Shown here piece by piece: positions 40,779 to 50,681 of a stretch of DNA of 64,000 nucleotides. The notes below the pieces were generated by a model. The model was given only the letters and a program-made list of their open reading frames with translations. It searched no databases and was not told where the DNA came from. Numbering within the stretch: position 1 is the first letter of the stretch; each line of letters starts with the position of its first letter. The stretch is taken from NCBI GenBank assembly GCA_004335835.1, contig RWJK01000256.1, forward strand, positions 62,001 to 126,000. Direction: 5' to 3'. The stretch is from Scenedesmus sp. ARA3. Taxonomy: Eukaryota; Chlorophyta; Chlorophyceae; Sphaeropleales; Scenedesmaceae. A program made the position numbers and the translations under genes.

Positions 40779-42675
40779 TGCCGTGGGCTTGTGGGAAAGA
40801 CAGGTGCCTGTTGCTGTTGCTGCTGCTGCTGCTGCCGCAGCATTTCATATGCACTGTGCAGATCCAGGCTGCCAACAGCAGTTGCTGCAGGAGCATTGGC
40901 GCCAGCTGCTGCAGCCGCTGCTGCTACTGCTGTTGCTGCTGCTGCTGCTGCTGCTGGCGCTGATCCCAGCTGCAGTGTGCTGGCAGGACTGTGGGCAGCT
41001 GCTGCTGCTACTGCTGCTGGTGGTGTGCCTCTGGGCTGTGGCTTGGAAGGTGTCAAGTACAGAGCACGCACAGCACCGCCACTGCTGCCAGCAGCAGCAG
41101 CAGCAGCAGCAGCAGGTGGTGAGCCAATAACTAGCACTGCAGCCCTCGGAGATACCGTCAGCCTCCGCCTGCCAGCTCCTGATGCTGGCGAGCCTGCCAC
41201 TGCTGCTGCTGCTGCTGCTGCTGGTGATAGCGAGAAGCACAGTGGCCGCCTGCTGGGTGTACCATGCTGCGATGCCTGCTGCTGCTGCTGCTGCTGCTGC
41301 TGCGAGTCTGGTGTGTCATCCGGGTCCTCAATGGAGTCACCATCATCGTCAGCAGCAGCAGCAGCAGCTGCCAGGTCGACGCTGCTGCCAACATGCTGCA
41401 TGCCTCCGGCCACACCAGCGGCAGCAGCAGCAGCAGCAGGGAGGCTGTCATGGCTCATCTGCTGCGCCTCGGCTTGCTGCAGCAGGGTGGTTCCTGCTGT
41501 GCCTGCTGCCTCTCCATCACGATGCTCCTGCACCGGCTGCGGCTGCAGCTGCTGCTCTTGCTGCCACGGCATGTGATCTGCTGCTGCTGGACCTGTACCA
41601 TTTGCATCTGCCTGTTGTTGTTGCTGCTGCTGCGGACGCTGCTGCAGCTGCTGCTCCAATTGCTCTAGCAGGTCCATGTAGGCTGCATACTCATCTTGGC
41701 TGCTGGCACCTGGCAACAGCAAGGGGCTGCTGCCCCCAGCAGCGGCAGCAGCAGCAGCAGCAGCAGTGCCATCTGTCTCATCCAGCTGCTGCTGCTGCTG
41801 CTGCTGCTCCACTTCCATGGGAACACCCTCATCATGCTCAGCAGCAGCATCAGAGTCATCCACAAACCCAGGGCTTGCAGCAGCAGCAGCAGAAGCAGCA
41901 TCAGGGCTGCCATCATCTGTTTTAGGGCTGTCTGGGATGCTGCTGCTGCTGCTGTTGATTCTTTGCCGCTTGGATGCAGGCCTAGCATCATCGTCATCAA
42001 CCTCGGCAGCAGCAGGCGCCTCCCCTGCAGCAAGCAGTCAGTGATTCAAGCAGTCGGCGATGCGTAGCATGCTGCTGCTGCTGCCGCTCCTGCTGCTGCT
42101 GCTGGTGCCAGCACCTGAAGCACCAGCTGTTGTGTACAACAGCCAGCAAGCTTGCAAATACATGACACTGGGACAGGACACATGACAACCTAGTCAAAGC
42201 AGTCAAAGCAGTCAAAGCAGTCAAGCATGACACGTCACTCTTGCTGGCCTCACCTTCCTGCTCTGCCAGCTCAGCAAGCTGCACCAGCAGGTCATCTTCT
42301 TCAGACACATCTTCACGCTGCTGCTCACTGGGAACTTCACTGCTGTCACCATCTTCACTGTGATCTTCACTACCATCACTGTCACCACCAGCAGCAGCAG
42401 CATCTGCAACTTCCAGGCCCTGGCTCTGCTGCCCTTGCTGCTGCAGCCATGCAGCGGCTCCACCAGGCAAACTGCCAAGCCACTGCTGCTGCTGCTGCTG
42501 CTCATCGCTGCCAGCGTCAGCAGCACTGCCGCCCTGCGATGCTGCTGCCACTGCTGCTGCTGCCGCCGCCAGTGCAGCAGAAGTCCTGCGCCGTAGCCTG
42601 CTGACAGATGTAGTGCCTGCTGCCCTGCCTTGTGTACCGCCTTGTGTCCCGCCTTGTGTACTGCCAGGGGTACCG

Positions 42676-42709
<34 letters not shown>

Positions 42710-43203
42710 CACTTAGGCGGCTCATTCTCCTTCTGCTGCCGGGCTGCTGACTGTGCACCAGCTGACTCAGCAGAAGTGTGTCAACCAGTTGCTGATCATC
42801 ATTACCACCTGCTGCTACTGCTGCTGCTGCTGCTGGGTCTGGCGCTAGCGGTGTTGCAGGCACGGCAAAGACTGGCACAGGCGTACGCAGAGGCGTAGCA
42901 CCAGCAGCAGCACCGCCAGCAGCAGAGCACGGTGTAGCTGCTACAAAAGCAGCAGCAGCGGCAGGCGCTGGCAGTGGCGTCTCAGCCACCACTGTTGGCC
43001 GTTCACTGCGCAGGACACACGGCGTTCCTGCTGCATCAAAAGCACCACCACCAGCTGCTGCTGCTGCTGCCTGTGGGCCAGGTGTTGAGCTGGTGTTCAG
43101 CAGCCGTGGTTTTGTCCTGGCAGCTGGGTTGGCTGAGCCCAGGGTTTTGTTGGCCGGGTGACTCGCTGCCAGCAGCTGCCCCAGCCTGCCTGATGCTGCA
43201 GGA

Positions 43204-43234
<31 letters not shown>

Positions 43235-43408
43235 GTGTGGCAGCATGTGTGGCAGCAGGTGTTGCGGTAACAGGTGTGCCTTGCGCAGGTGAGAAGCCAC
43301 CTGCTGCTGCTGCTGCTGCTGCTGAGGGTGGGGGTGGGGGTGGTGTCAGCTGCTGGCTGGGTACAGGTGGTGTTGTGCCTGCAGGGCTGCCTGGCTGCTC
43401 AGACTGAC

Positions 43409-43443
<35 letters not shown>

Positions 43444-45245
43444 GTGTGTGCTGCAATAGCCGCAGCTGCTGCCTCCAGCTGTGCAGCATGCTGCCTGGCA
43501 ATGGCCTGCAGGGGAGCAGCAGCACAGCACAGCATAGGCAGCCGGCTGTCAACGACCCAAATGTGTGGACATAGGTGTTTGCCATGTGCAGGTGAATGCC
43601 AACGACAAGACAGCACCTACAGTTCAGGGCTTACCACCAGAACACAACAGCCACAGGCACCAAACAACCCCGCCCACCCTGCACTCGTCCCACACAGCCT
43701 CCCAGTAACCCGATACGCGCACCACCACAAGGGCCCCCAACACCTGGATACACCCAGCAATCCCGCGCCAACCTTCACAACTTCAGCACGGCCAAAAGCC
43801 GCCCCACTCACCCTGAACTCCTCCCGCACAGCTTCAACAGTAAGCCAGCAGGCACACCACCACAACAGCCCTTGTCACCTGGATACACCCAGCAATCCCG
43901 CGCCAACCTTCACAACTTCAGCACGGCCAAAAGCCGCCCCACTCACCCTGAACTCCTCCCGCACAGCTTCAACAGCAGGGCACAGCGGCTGCGGGTGCCG
44001 CCTCGGCGAGGCAGGCGGCCGCGGGATGCTGGCACTGCCTAGCCTACTCCTTTCTTGCCGCCACATCGGCAGCAGGCTCGCTACTAGCTGCTGGTCTGGC
44101 GTGGCTAGTTCGAGTGGGATGTTGAGGGCATCGGCAGGGTTGAGGATGTCTTGGACTAGTGCGTCGACTTCAAGGGCGCAGGTGCTCTGGCGGGAAGGAA
44201 TGGTCCTGGATGTGCAGGCGGCGGATTAAGAGTTGAGGATTTCTATTTGGCAACGATTTGGGACCACATCAAGCAAGGATGATATTTGCTGTTGGACAAG
44301 TGGGCGCGTGTAAAAGAGCACTGTTTGACAACGATACAGATCCATGGGAGCAACTCCATGCACTGCTCTGTGCACAAGCAGCCAAGAGCAGTGTGCAGCA
44401 TCCTCAGCGCTGCTTGCAGCAAGTTGCTAACTAACTCTCACCTGCAGCCCTGCGCAGCAGCAAATGCATTCCAGTCCCATCCCTGGGGAATGCTGCTGCT
44501 GTCCCACACAGCTGCACTGCCTTCAGGTGCTTGGCTGCTGCCAAGCCCCAGCGACGCACCAGCAGCACTCGCCTGCTGCTGCTGCTGCTGCTGCTGAAGC
44601 TCATATGCAATGTGCACTGCGCTGTCAGCCCTCCAAGGGTCCCAACATCTGCTGCTGTTGTCAGCTGCTGCTGCAGGGGTCCTGGGGGTGTCTTGTGGGT
44701 CAAGCACATGCTGCTGCTGCTGCTGCTGCTGCTGGGGCGGGCCCTCCCTAAACAGCACCTGCTGCAGCTTGAGCCAGCCCATGCCCACCAAGTTGAAGTC
44801 AACCTGCAGCAGCGTGATTTATGACAAGCGGCGAGGATGAAGGAAAAGCACGTGTTTGGTGTGTCACGAGCGTCAAGGTGTACGGCAGCGCAGCACAGAC
44901 TAGTGTTGCAGCGTCCTGGTGTCATATGCTGACGTGCATGACAGTCTGAAAACATGGTTGGGTGCAGGAAGCTAGCCCAGTCTGTGCTGCTGCCGGGTGG
45001 AGCCACAGCAAGTGAAAGTTATATTTGCCCCAAGTCGAGAGGACTGTTCCACATGCGGCACACCTGCATGTCGCATGTTACTGACATAACAAAATATAAC
45101 ACACAAATAACACATGTAACAAATAACGGCGCACCTTGAGCTGCAGCAGGTAGGGTATGTGTGCCTCGTAGGGCTGGAAGCGCCGCCCCAGCACCGCACC
45201 GCTGCCCAGCAGCAGCGAGGCGCGGCCCACATCAGACGGGTTGAA

Positions 45246-45296
<51 letters not shown>

Positions 45297-46551
45297 TCAC
45301 AGCAGGTCGCATTGTGGTAGGTGGGGCAGGGCCTTGCATTAACTGCCATTTGATGTGCAGTCAAGAGCGGAAAGGAATGAGGAAGTACACATGGCAGCAC
45401 TCACAGCACCACTTTGATACAAAGGGGCGGCCACCCCAGATATTGTCAACGCACGGCCATTGCAATAACACAATCCTCAAAAGCATACGTGGCGGCACTC
45501 ACAGCACCACTTTGATGAACAGCGACTCCTCAGCATAGTAGCCATACACAGGCCGCGCCTTCACGAGCAGCAGGTCAGCAACATGTTGCTTGTTGCCCCG
45601 CTGCTGCTGCTGCTGCTGCCGGTCGTACGGGCCTGCACCTGGTGCTGCTGCTGCTGCTGCTGCCGCCATGCCTCCAGACATGTTCATTGCTGTGTTGATA
45701 GCGAGCGCCATGCGGCGCAAGTAATGGGCAGCTGCATGCAGCACAGTGCAGCCGTTGTGAGCACCAGACAGGACTTACATACATACACACACACACACAC
45801 ACTGATACCAGAACAATGTGCTTAGCTACCTGTCCTGCTGCTGCCAAGCAGCCTGTGCTGTTGCAGAGAATTGCATGCTGGAAGTGTGTGGTGCTGCGTT
45901 GCAGCAGCAGTGCAGCAATGCTTCCTGAGGGATTAGGATTTGGCCCACAGGCGAGCAATGCTGCTACTACTGCGTTGCAAATTGAGGATCCCGGCAGCTG
46001 CATCATGTGTGGTGATATGTGAAGCATAGCACACTACGTCAGCTGCTGCTGCTGCTGCTGCTGCTGCCGAAGGACAACTGCTGCTGCAGTGTATGCCAGC
46101 AACCAAACTGGGCACCAAATGAGGCGCAGCCAGCCACACGGTGCACACCTTCAGCCGGCTCAGATGGCAAATCATCAGCATATGGAACATAGAAGTAAGG
46201 GTATGCCTGCAGCAGCAGACACAACGCCCCTCAGCAACATGCAGGAATTGTGAAGAATGCGTGCCGCATGAAGTGCACGCTGAGCAGCAGCAGCAGCAGC
46301 AGTAGCACAGCATGCACACAGCAGCAGCAGCGCAAGCACGCTGGTACCTGGTGCAAGTGCAAGCAGACGCGTTGCCCGGCCGGTGTCGATCCGAACACGC
46401 GAATGACAGGCACGAGGTCCACTGCGGTTCCTTCAAGGCTGGAGAACGATACATCAAGCCCTTGGATTGGCGGGGCCAGGTAGTAATCAAGCGCCACGAT
46501 CCGCAAATTGAATATCGGATTATTCGTAAGAGCTTCCGTGTCTTGCATCAT
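27419..46551 (-). CDS. REV3: REV3: DNA polymerase zeta catalytic subunit (translesion synthesis), 22 exons, ~3,731 residues
   Basis: Exons (- strand): 46551-46348, 46206-46149, 45731-45503, 45246-45135, 44803-44442, 44205-43947, 43505-42254, 42024-38010, 37454-35949, 35716-35032, 34555-34461, 34169-34042, 33155-33017, 32622-32538, 32236-31694, 31523-31395, 30924-30785, 30490-30317, 30148-30010, 29608-29465, 28633-28511, 28093-27419. The total is 11,196 bases, a multiple of three, with every phase consistent. The N-terminal domain reads LRIVALDYYLAPPIQGLD, VIRVFGSTPAGQ, YPYFYVPYADD, YEAHIPYLLQ, NLVGMGWLKL. Polymerase motifs: A DFQSLYPS (~3072), B KMIANVSYGY (~3238), C YGDTDS (~3291). The C-terminal Cys motifs (CAVC..CERC; CQSC..CGSLDC) are near 3635 and 3680; the second should hold a 4Fe-4S cluster. 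The exonuclease I region reads VAVEVHA without the Asp-x-Glu pair, as expected for proofreading-dead REV3. Residues ~410-2660 are Gln/Ala/Ser-rich. Start is the first of two adjacent ATGs. Confidence 0.95.
28048..28230 (-). repeat. Echo of the REV3 last-exon start (acceptor side)
   Basis: GCGCCCACCAGCGACAGCAC through CTGCAGACGGTGCA at about 28050-28107 spans the start and acceptor of exon 22. It recurs at about 28168-28223 with few changes, 118 bases away. A weaker trace (GCCGTCAGACGGTGCCACAC) lies near 28282. Confidence 0.88.
28750..29335 (+). mobile_element. Decayed C-terminal remnant of a non-LTR retrotransposon (LINE-type) in a REV3 intron
   Basis: On the + strand, antisense to REV3, frames read a peptide with RYGGRRADGNAACPACGAG and VESLSHLLFK, the CPxCG...ESLSHLLF pattern of the zinc-knuckle end of LINE reverse-transcriptase polyproteins. 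A frame change near 29040 leads into a 3' frame with KRFVSDDAWGSVRLLVSRF and an end at about 29325. The upstream part (about 28772-28956) continues in yet another frame (HPKHADAMTIKRVRPFL). So the fragment has at least two frameshifts and no RT core, hence is dead. The segment lacks CAG/CTG runs and is T/G-richer than the surrounding gene. A short GATGATGATG tail follows at 29337. It fills most of REV3 intron 20. Confidence 0.65.
29572..29875 (-). repeat. Two extra copies of the REV3 exon 20 start
   Basis: The exon start with its acceptor (GCCCAGCCGCACCTCCTTGC through AAAGTCCTGCGGTT on the + strand, about 29577-29616) recurs at about 29701-29741 almost unchanged. It recurs again at about 29835-29876 in a more diverged form. 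Spacings are about 123 and 135 bases. GTTGACGGC(T/G)GC phrases in the spacers are also shared, so the whole unit was duplicated. Confidence 0.88.
32146..32415 (-). repeat. Duplicate of the first ~91 bases of REV3 exon 15, open in frame
   Basis: The exon start (acceptor, VGSQPATEALPLVMEPESRL and on to VVVLD) at about 32146-32240 is copied at about 32316-32416 with around ten differences and still has an intact acceptor and open frame. The copy stops just before the catalytic motif A residues DFQSLYPS, so splicing to it alone could not make a full exon. It lies in the intron upstream of exon 15. Confidence 0.9.
33085..33995 (-). repeat. Seven near-complete tandem copies plus a partial copy of the REV3 exon 13 start
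   Basis: Units contain GCAGCAACACGAGACAGGC and AGCGCCAGCGGCC(A/G)CCTGC on the + strand, at about 33124, 33255, 33368, 33504, 33618, 33748 and 33846, with a partial copy at 33955-33990. Spacing is 95-136 bases. On the - strand each unit encodes a version of GGRWRCLSRVAARAALVL with its own TGCAG-like acceptor. Only the lowest copy (33155-33017) continues into GRTAELARTFGIDFFSVLN, which the polymerase needs. Some unit pairs (33296-33350 and 33538-33592) share long spacers, showing later block duplication. Confidence 0.92.
34125..34295 (-). repeat. Echo of the REV3 exon 12 start
   Basis: GTAGTGCTGCAGCTTCAGCT through GCCATCAGCCTGCAA at about 34136-34175 (exon 12 start and acceptor) recurs at about 34249-34289 with one or two changes, about 114 bases upstream on the sense strand. 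Confidence 0.9.
34510..34802 (-). repeat. Two extra copies of the REV3 exon 11 start
   Basis: The phrase GCATCATCACTGCCCTCACG followed by CAGGCCTGGCAGCTGCA (about 34524-34560, exon 11 start and acceptor) recurs at about 34641-34678 and 34755-34793. The flanking spacers (ACACGGCAC, AACATGGGTC) are also shared, with a period of about 115 bases. Confidence 0.88.
37620..37865. repeat. Minisatellite of CACAGCCCACC-like 11-mers interrupted by the assembly gap
   Basis: Repeats of CCACAGCCCA, with CCGCAGCCCA and CCACAGCTCA variants, run on both sides of the N run. Unit length is 9-11 bases, with higher-order repetition. It lies in REV3 intron 8, and its true length is unknown because of the gap. Confidence 0.95.
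37754..37792. other. Assembly gap (39 N)
   Basis: A run of 39 undetermined bases lies within the minisatellite. The size is probably an estimate, since the assembly likely broke on the repeat. It does not interrupt any modelled exon. Confidence 0.99.
43733..43985 (-). repeat. Tandem ~143-base duplication at the REV3 exon 6 end
   Basis: The block with GGATACACCCAGCAATCCCG, GGCCAAAAGCCGCCCCAC, TCACCCTGAACTCCTCC and CGCACAGCTTCAACAG occurs at about 43744-43841 and again at about 43881-43976. It is nearly perfect. The second copy contains the true exon 6 end and its donor, the first is intronic, so this looks recent. Confidence 0.92.
45240..45300 (-). repeat. CTG tract directly before the REV3 exon 4 acceptor
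   Basis: On the - strand about 15 CTG triplets end in CTGCCAG at the acceptor of exon 4, replacing a conventional pyrimidine-rich tract. On the + strand the same bases read as CAG repeats from about 45251. Confidence 0.9.
45372..45522 (-). repeat. Echo of the REV3 exon 3 end
   Basis: GGC(A/G)GCACTCACAGCACCAC followed by TTTGAT (donor plus last bases of exon 3, true copy 45491-45516) recurs at about 45391-45417. The period is about 100 bases. Confidence 0.85.
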
Positions 46552-47296
46552 TGCAGCAAGGAGCACTTATTGGCAGTGCAGTGGTCAGGAAAGCAGTACA
46601 TGTCAAGGCATTGGAGCCTTATTGCAGTCGCACCCCATTAAACCAGTGCTATAGACAATTTAAACAACAAGCAGCTTGAGTAGCATGGCATCTCATGGTT
46701 CGCAACAGCGAAAAGACCGACAAAGCAAGCATGGGCTGAGCCATGTGGGTTACACGTCATGACAGTCACTAACATCTGTCTTGTGCCTTGTTGTTGACAG
46801 TTGCGCCGCACAGCTTCTAATGCTTCGCACTCATCTCATCACAACTGCTGCGGACGCTCTCTTAATCCATGTTTCTCATTGCTGGCTGTGAACAGCCACA
46901 GCCTGTACACCCCATAGCAACAATGTTGTGTGAGACTGTGTCACACTGTGACAGGACTCGCTCCTCGCTGGTGCTGCCAGCAGCAGCACTCAAACAGCAG
47001 CACACACGCTACATACTGCCACACCACCTGCACACTTTGCTGTGTGCTGCCACATAAGCATCACACCCTGCTTACATGCTGCACAAAAAGTGTGTCCTGC
47101 ACATCTCTCAGTTCGGGATAGCACTGCTGCACACATGTCTCGCATCCTTGCCCCAGCCAGCGAGGCTACACGGACTACCATGTCGCTCCAGCCCTGCTCC
47201 ATTTCAACCTCAAGCTGCACTTGCAACAGCCATCTATCCTCAAGCCCCGCACTCAGCCCACGCCTATCCCACTCAACACATCCCTCACTGCTGCTG
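46552..47296. other. REV3 promoter/leader and 3' region of the membrane-protein gene
   Basis: Between the REV3 start and the stop of the next - strand gene there is no supported exon. The part next to 46552 should contain the REV3 promoter. Nothing motif-like stands out. Confidence 0.4.
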
Positions 47297-49952
47297 TTAC
47301 ACTACGGGCGCGCGCCTGCTGCGCTGCTGCAGCCGCACACTGCGCCTTGGGCTACTCGGCACCTCCCCACTGCCCTGCCGCTCAAACCCTGCCACCCCCA
47401 GTCCTGACACACTCGGCGACGCTGCATCCATCTCGTGCAGCTGCAGCCGTTCCTGCAAGCTGAAACCGCCATTTCCTGCAAGCCCCCTGCCGGTGTTTAT
47501 CACCCTCAATCCACGATCCCCTGCATCCACTGCATCTGCTGTTGCATCAGCACCATCCGGCAAGACACTTGCCCAGCCTCGCCCTGCAGTAGCACCTAGA
47601 GCCACATCATCTTGCAGTGTAGCCGCCTTGCCTGCCCTGCGTGGTGTCTGCCGGGCTGCCTGCAGGGCCTTTGCAGGAGCCAGCAGGTCGCTGCACATTG
47701 AGCCTGGCTGGGTGTCTTCTGCTGTTGAAGGCAGCGACCAGCGGCCGAGGAGGGTTTTGCCGCCCAGCAGCTCCACTGCGATGAGCAGCAGCACCTGCAG
47801 CAGCAGCAGCAAAATGCGCGATGGCAAGGGTTTGGCGGCGGCTCAATTTCGACGCGTTGAGCAGCATGCTGGTGACAGGTGCTGCGAGTGTTGGTTGCAG
47901 TGCACAGGCAGCTGCTGAATAACGGTAATTATGTACATACGATGTTCAAGCGGTGCAGCAGTCCTGTATTTGCCAGGTTCTGCTGGTGACATCGCTGTGG
48001 CCTCTCCTTTTGCTGCTGCTGCTGCTGCTGCAGCGCACCTGCCCCAGTGAGAACATGCACCAGATGCTGGCCCACTCGTAGCGCCGCGCCTCAGCGTCAC
48101 CACCCAGGATGACCTCGCTGCAGCAGCAGCACACACGCACAGGCAGGCAGCACAGTCAGGGCTGTCAGCGGAGCTGCTGTCAGCAGTGTGTTGCATACAT
48201 ACATAGCTTTAACTCAGGTGCACTGCAGGATGTATGCTGTCGAGATTGGGGTGAGTGCTGCATGCGGCACCAGTGGACAGCGCCATAAGCACAGGTGGCT
48301 GTCAGGTACGTCATCAGTAAATCCTCATGTCACTCTCCTCATCACGGGGCCGGTCAGCAGCGCTATAAGGCCCAGCACTTGTTGTGGCAGCCCACCCACC
48401 GCCACTCCTACCACCAGCCCATTCACAGCAACCGTAACATTAAAGAATTCATGTCACTCACGTCATGACAGGGCCTGTCAGCAGTGCCGCCAGCCCCAGC
48501 ACCCGCTGCGGCAGGCCCCCCAGCGCAAGCGCCGGCACAAAGAAGAAGAAGCCATGGATGAATGCGGTGGGGATGTAGTAGGAGTTCGGCAGCTGCGGCA
48601 CGCTCCAGCCAATGTGGAACTTGCCGGAGATGCTGCACAGCTGCAGCAGCAGCAGCAGTGCGGGGGAAGCAGGAGCAGCAGGAGAAGCGCGTCAGCAGCT
48701 GGGACTTATGTGACCACGCTTACATGCGGTTAAGCACCTTCCAGACTTGCCCAGCCAGCAGCATGCAAGCACATCCAACACATCGGCAGCATCTGCTTTC
48801 ACTCATTCATATCTGTTGGGTCCTCATCTTCATCTGAAGTCCCAGCCCCCACCTGCTGCCCGCACAGCATCTCAGCGTTGTCTGCACAGCACGCAGCAGG
48901 CGCCGCCAGGTAGCCGGCAGCCTGGCTGCCCAGCACCCCACCCAGCAGACTTGTCACTGCAGCTGATAACCCCAGAAGCTGCAGCAGCGCCGGCAGGCCC
49001 TTCAGGATCAGTAGGCCTGAGGCTACACTGGCAAGCCGCCGCACGGTCCAGTGGAGGACTTGGTCAGCTTCCTTGCTGATGACTGGCTTGTTGAAAGCTG
49101 CCTGGGGCTGGCCTGCGGGCAGCAGAAATCGTGCGGCGTAGTTGAGTGCATTTGGCGGCTGGGTGCAGTGACACTGCTGCTGCTGCTGCTGCTGCTGGAT
49201 GGTTTGGGCAACCGGCTGCTCATGCGCAGGAAGTGCACAACTGATTGCGGCCCACTTGTGTGATGGCTGCGCACTAACAGTTGAAATGTGCTGCAAAAGC
49301 CAAACATGAACAGCAGCCGAACTCCTCCTTAGCCCCCAAGCTAGTGCAGACCTCTGTGTGCAGCATGGCTAGCGTCACGCGTGCTGCTGCTGCTGCTGCT
49401 GCTGCCTCAGCATTCACAAGGTGCCGCTCACCCCACACGAACTCGTTGAACACGATGGGCTGCAGGCTGACATGGCAGTAGGCCAGCCACGTCAGCAGCT
49501 GGTTGACCTTGCTGTCACACTGGTCAACGACCATGTACTGCGCAAACTGCAGCACCTGCAGCAGCAGCACAGACGTACTCTGTGAAGACAGCAGCCTGGC
49601 ATTGTGATGCAGGCACACTACGGCTAGGCAGTCACCACTGCTGCTCTGATAGAGGGAATGTCACTAACTGTCTGTTTGTGTTGGATGTGTGTAACAAAGC
49701 AGCTTGACAGGCTGCTACCGATGCAGCAGCACCGGGAAAGCTGTCGGGCCGTTGTACTGCCATGCCCAGCAGCACTCCCAGCTCATTCGGCTAGTGCCAA
49801 TTGGCCGTTAGAAACACAGCTCTTACCTCCATCACCGTAAAGTATGCAGTGACTCCCACATACTTCATAGAACGCCCTCGCCACAGCAGAATAGCGGTGG
49901 TTATAGCGCCCATAGCAGCGAAGCCCAGCGACACCGGCGCTGAAAAGCACAT
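47297..49952 (-). CDS. Multipass membrane protein beginning MCFSAPVSL (DUF5765-like), about 6 exons
   Basis: Exons on the - strand: 49952-49827, 49555 to about 49432, about 49280-48853, 48640-48462, 48117-48039, 47794-47297. The start MCFSAPVSLGFAAMGAITTAILLW is a hydrophobic first helix. From memory, families of this type share an MCFSA start, which fixes the ATG. Further hydrophobic segments follow: QFAQYMVVD, LLTWLAYCHVSLQPIVF, then after a Cys pair SISGKFHIGWSVPQL, FIHGFFFFVPALALG, VLLLIAVELLGG. A moderately polar tail of ~150 residues ends at the stop. The boundary between exons 2 and 3 could not be fixed: the best donor (GTGAGC) leaves one base while the plausible acceptors are in phase zero. 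Localisation to a membrane is clear from sequence; function is unknown. It sits head-to-tail between eIF2A and REV3 without evident functional linkage. Confidence 0.65.
48310..48525 (-). repeat. Echo of exon 4 end in the membrane-protein gene
   Basis: CATGTCACTC then CGTCATGACAGGGCCTGTCA and GCCCCAGCACCCGCTGCGGC at about 48450-48522 (exon 4 end with its donor) is echoed by CATGTCACTC, TCATCACGGGGCCGGTCAGC and GCCCAGCACTTGTTGTGGC at about 48328-48402. It is more diverged than most other echoes; the spacing is about 120 bases. Confidence 0.8.
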
Positions 49953-50681
49953 ATTGCTGGTATGATTGGTGAAGATGAACAATCGTATTGGTTGACTTCC
50001 TGGTGTGCTATGCGTGAGTTGTCGAGTCTGTCTTGCAAGGCCGTTGCTGTCTGCAGGGCAGCTTATTGCTTAACTGCGGCTGATCAGCTCAACAAAATCT
50101 TATTACTCCAAAATCTCATTGATATGGCATGTAGGCGATCTCAGCGCTGTTGCTCAGTAGGGTTCGGGTCACGGCGGTTGCACGGTGTAACTGACACCTG
50201 AGGGGCACATGATGTGGCCCACATCATATGCCGCCCATGCAAACATGCGAACACAGAGTGCGTACCAGCTAAAGTCAGTGCAACTTGCAGCATCTGCGAC
50301 AGTCCAACGTGTTGCTTTGCATACCGAAGCCACACACCTTGACATTGCACTTGCTGCTGCCTACATCCAGCCAGACCCTCACAACATGCTGCCAGTGCGC
50401 AGCACACCTGCAGCCATACGAGCATGCCCGCAGTCCACAAGCACCCAATCTTCAAATTAGTTCATAGCAGCAGCACAGCGCTATTCATGCAGCACGTTCT
50501 GCAACCACTGCTGGTGCATGCAGCCCCACACTTGTGGGGCAAGAACTTGTCCTGCAGTGCCTGCGTGCTGCAGCTGGCGCTGTAAGAAGCTAAGCCCAAG
50601 AAAACCCTGAACAGCAATCCAACTGTGCATGCCTCCGTTCTGCTCAGCATCTTCAATGTGCCACACGCAGCGCCTGAGCAT
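49953..50681. other. Spacer: leader of the membrane-protein gene and eIF2A 3' region
   Basis: No exon or domain is recognised on either strand. Both neighbours are on the - strand, so one promoter and one transcript end are expected here. Confidence 0.4.

Noticed and set aside
38115..41925. Long + strand frames opposite the REV3 4-kb exon
   Set aside because: Poly-Cys, poly-Leu and poly-Ala shadows of CTG runs; REV3 on the - strand explains the region with consistent phases.
45780..45803. CA-rich dinucleotide stretch as a functional element
   Set aside because: A short simple (CA)n microsatellite in a REV3 intron; nothing distinguishes it from ordinary simple sequence.
47076..47918. 280-residue + strand frame
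   Set aside because: Antisense to the last exon of the membrane-protein gene; no motif or start context of its own.
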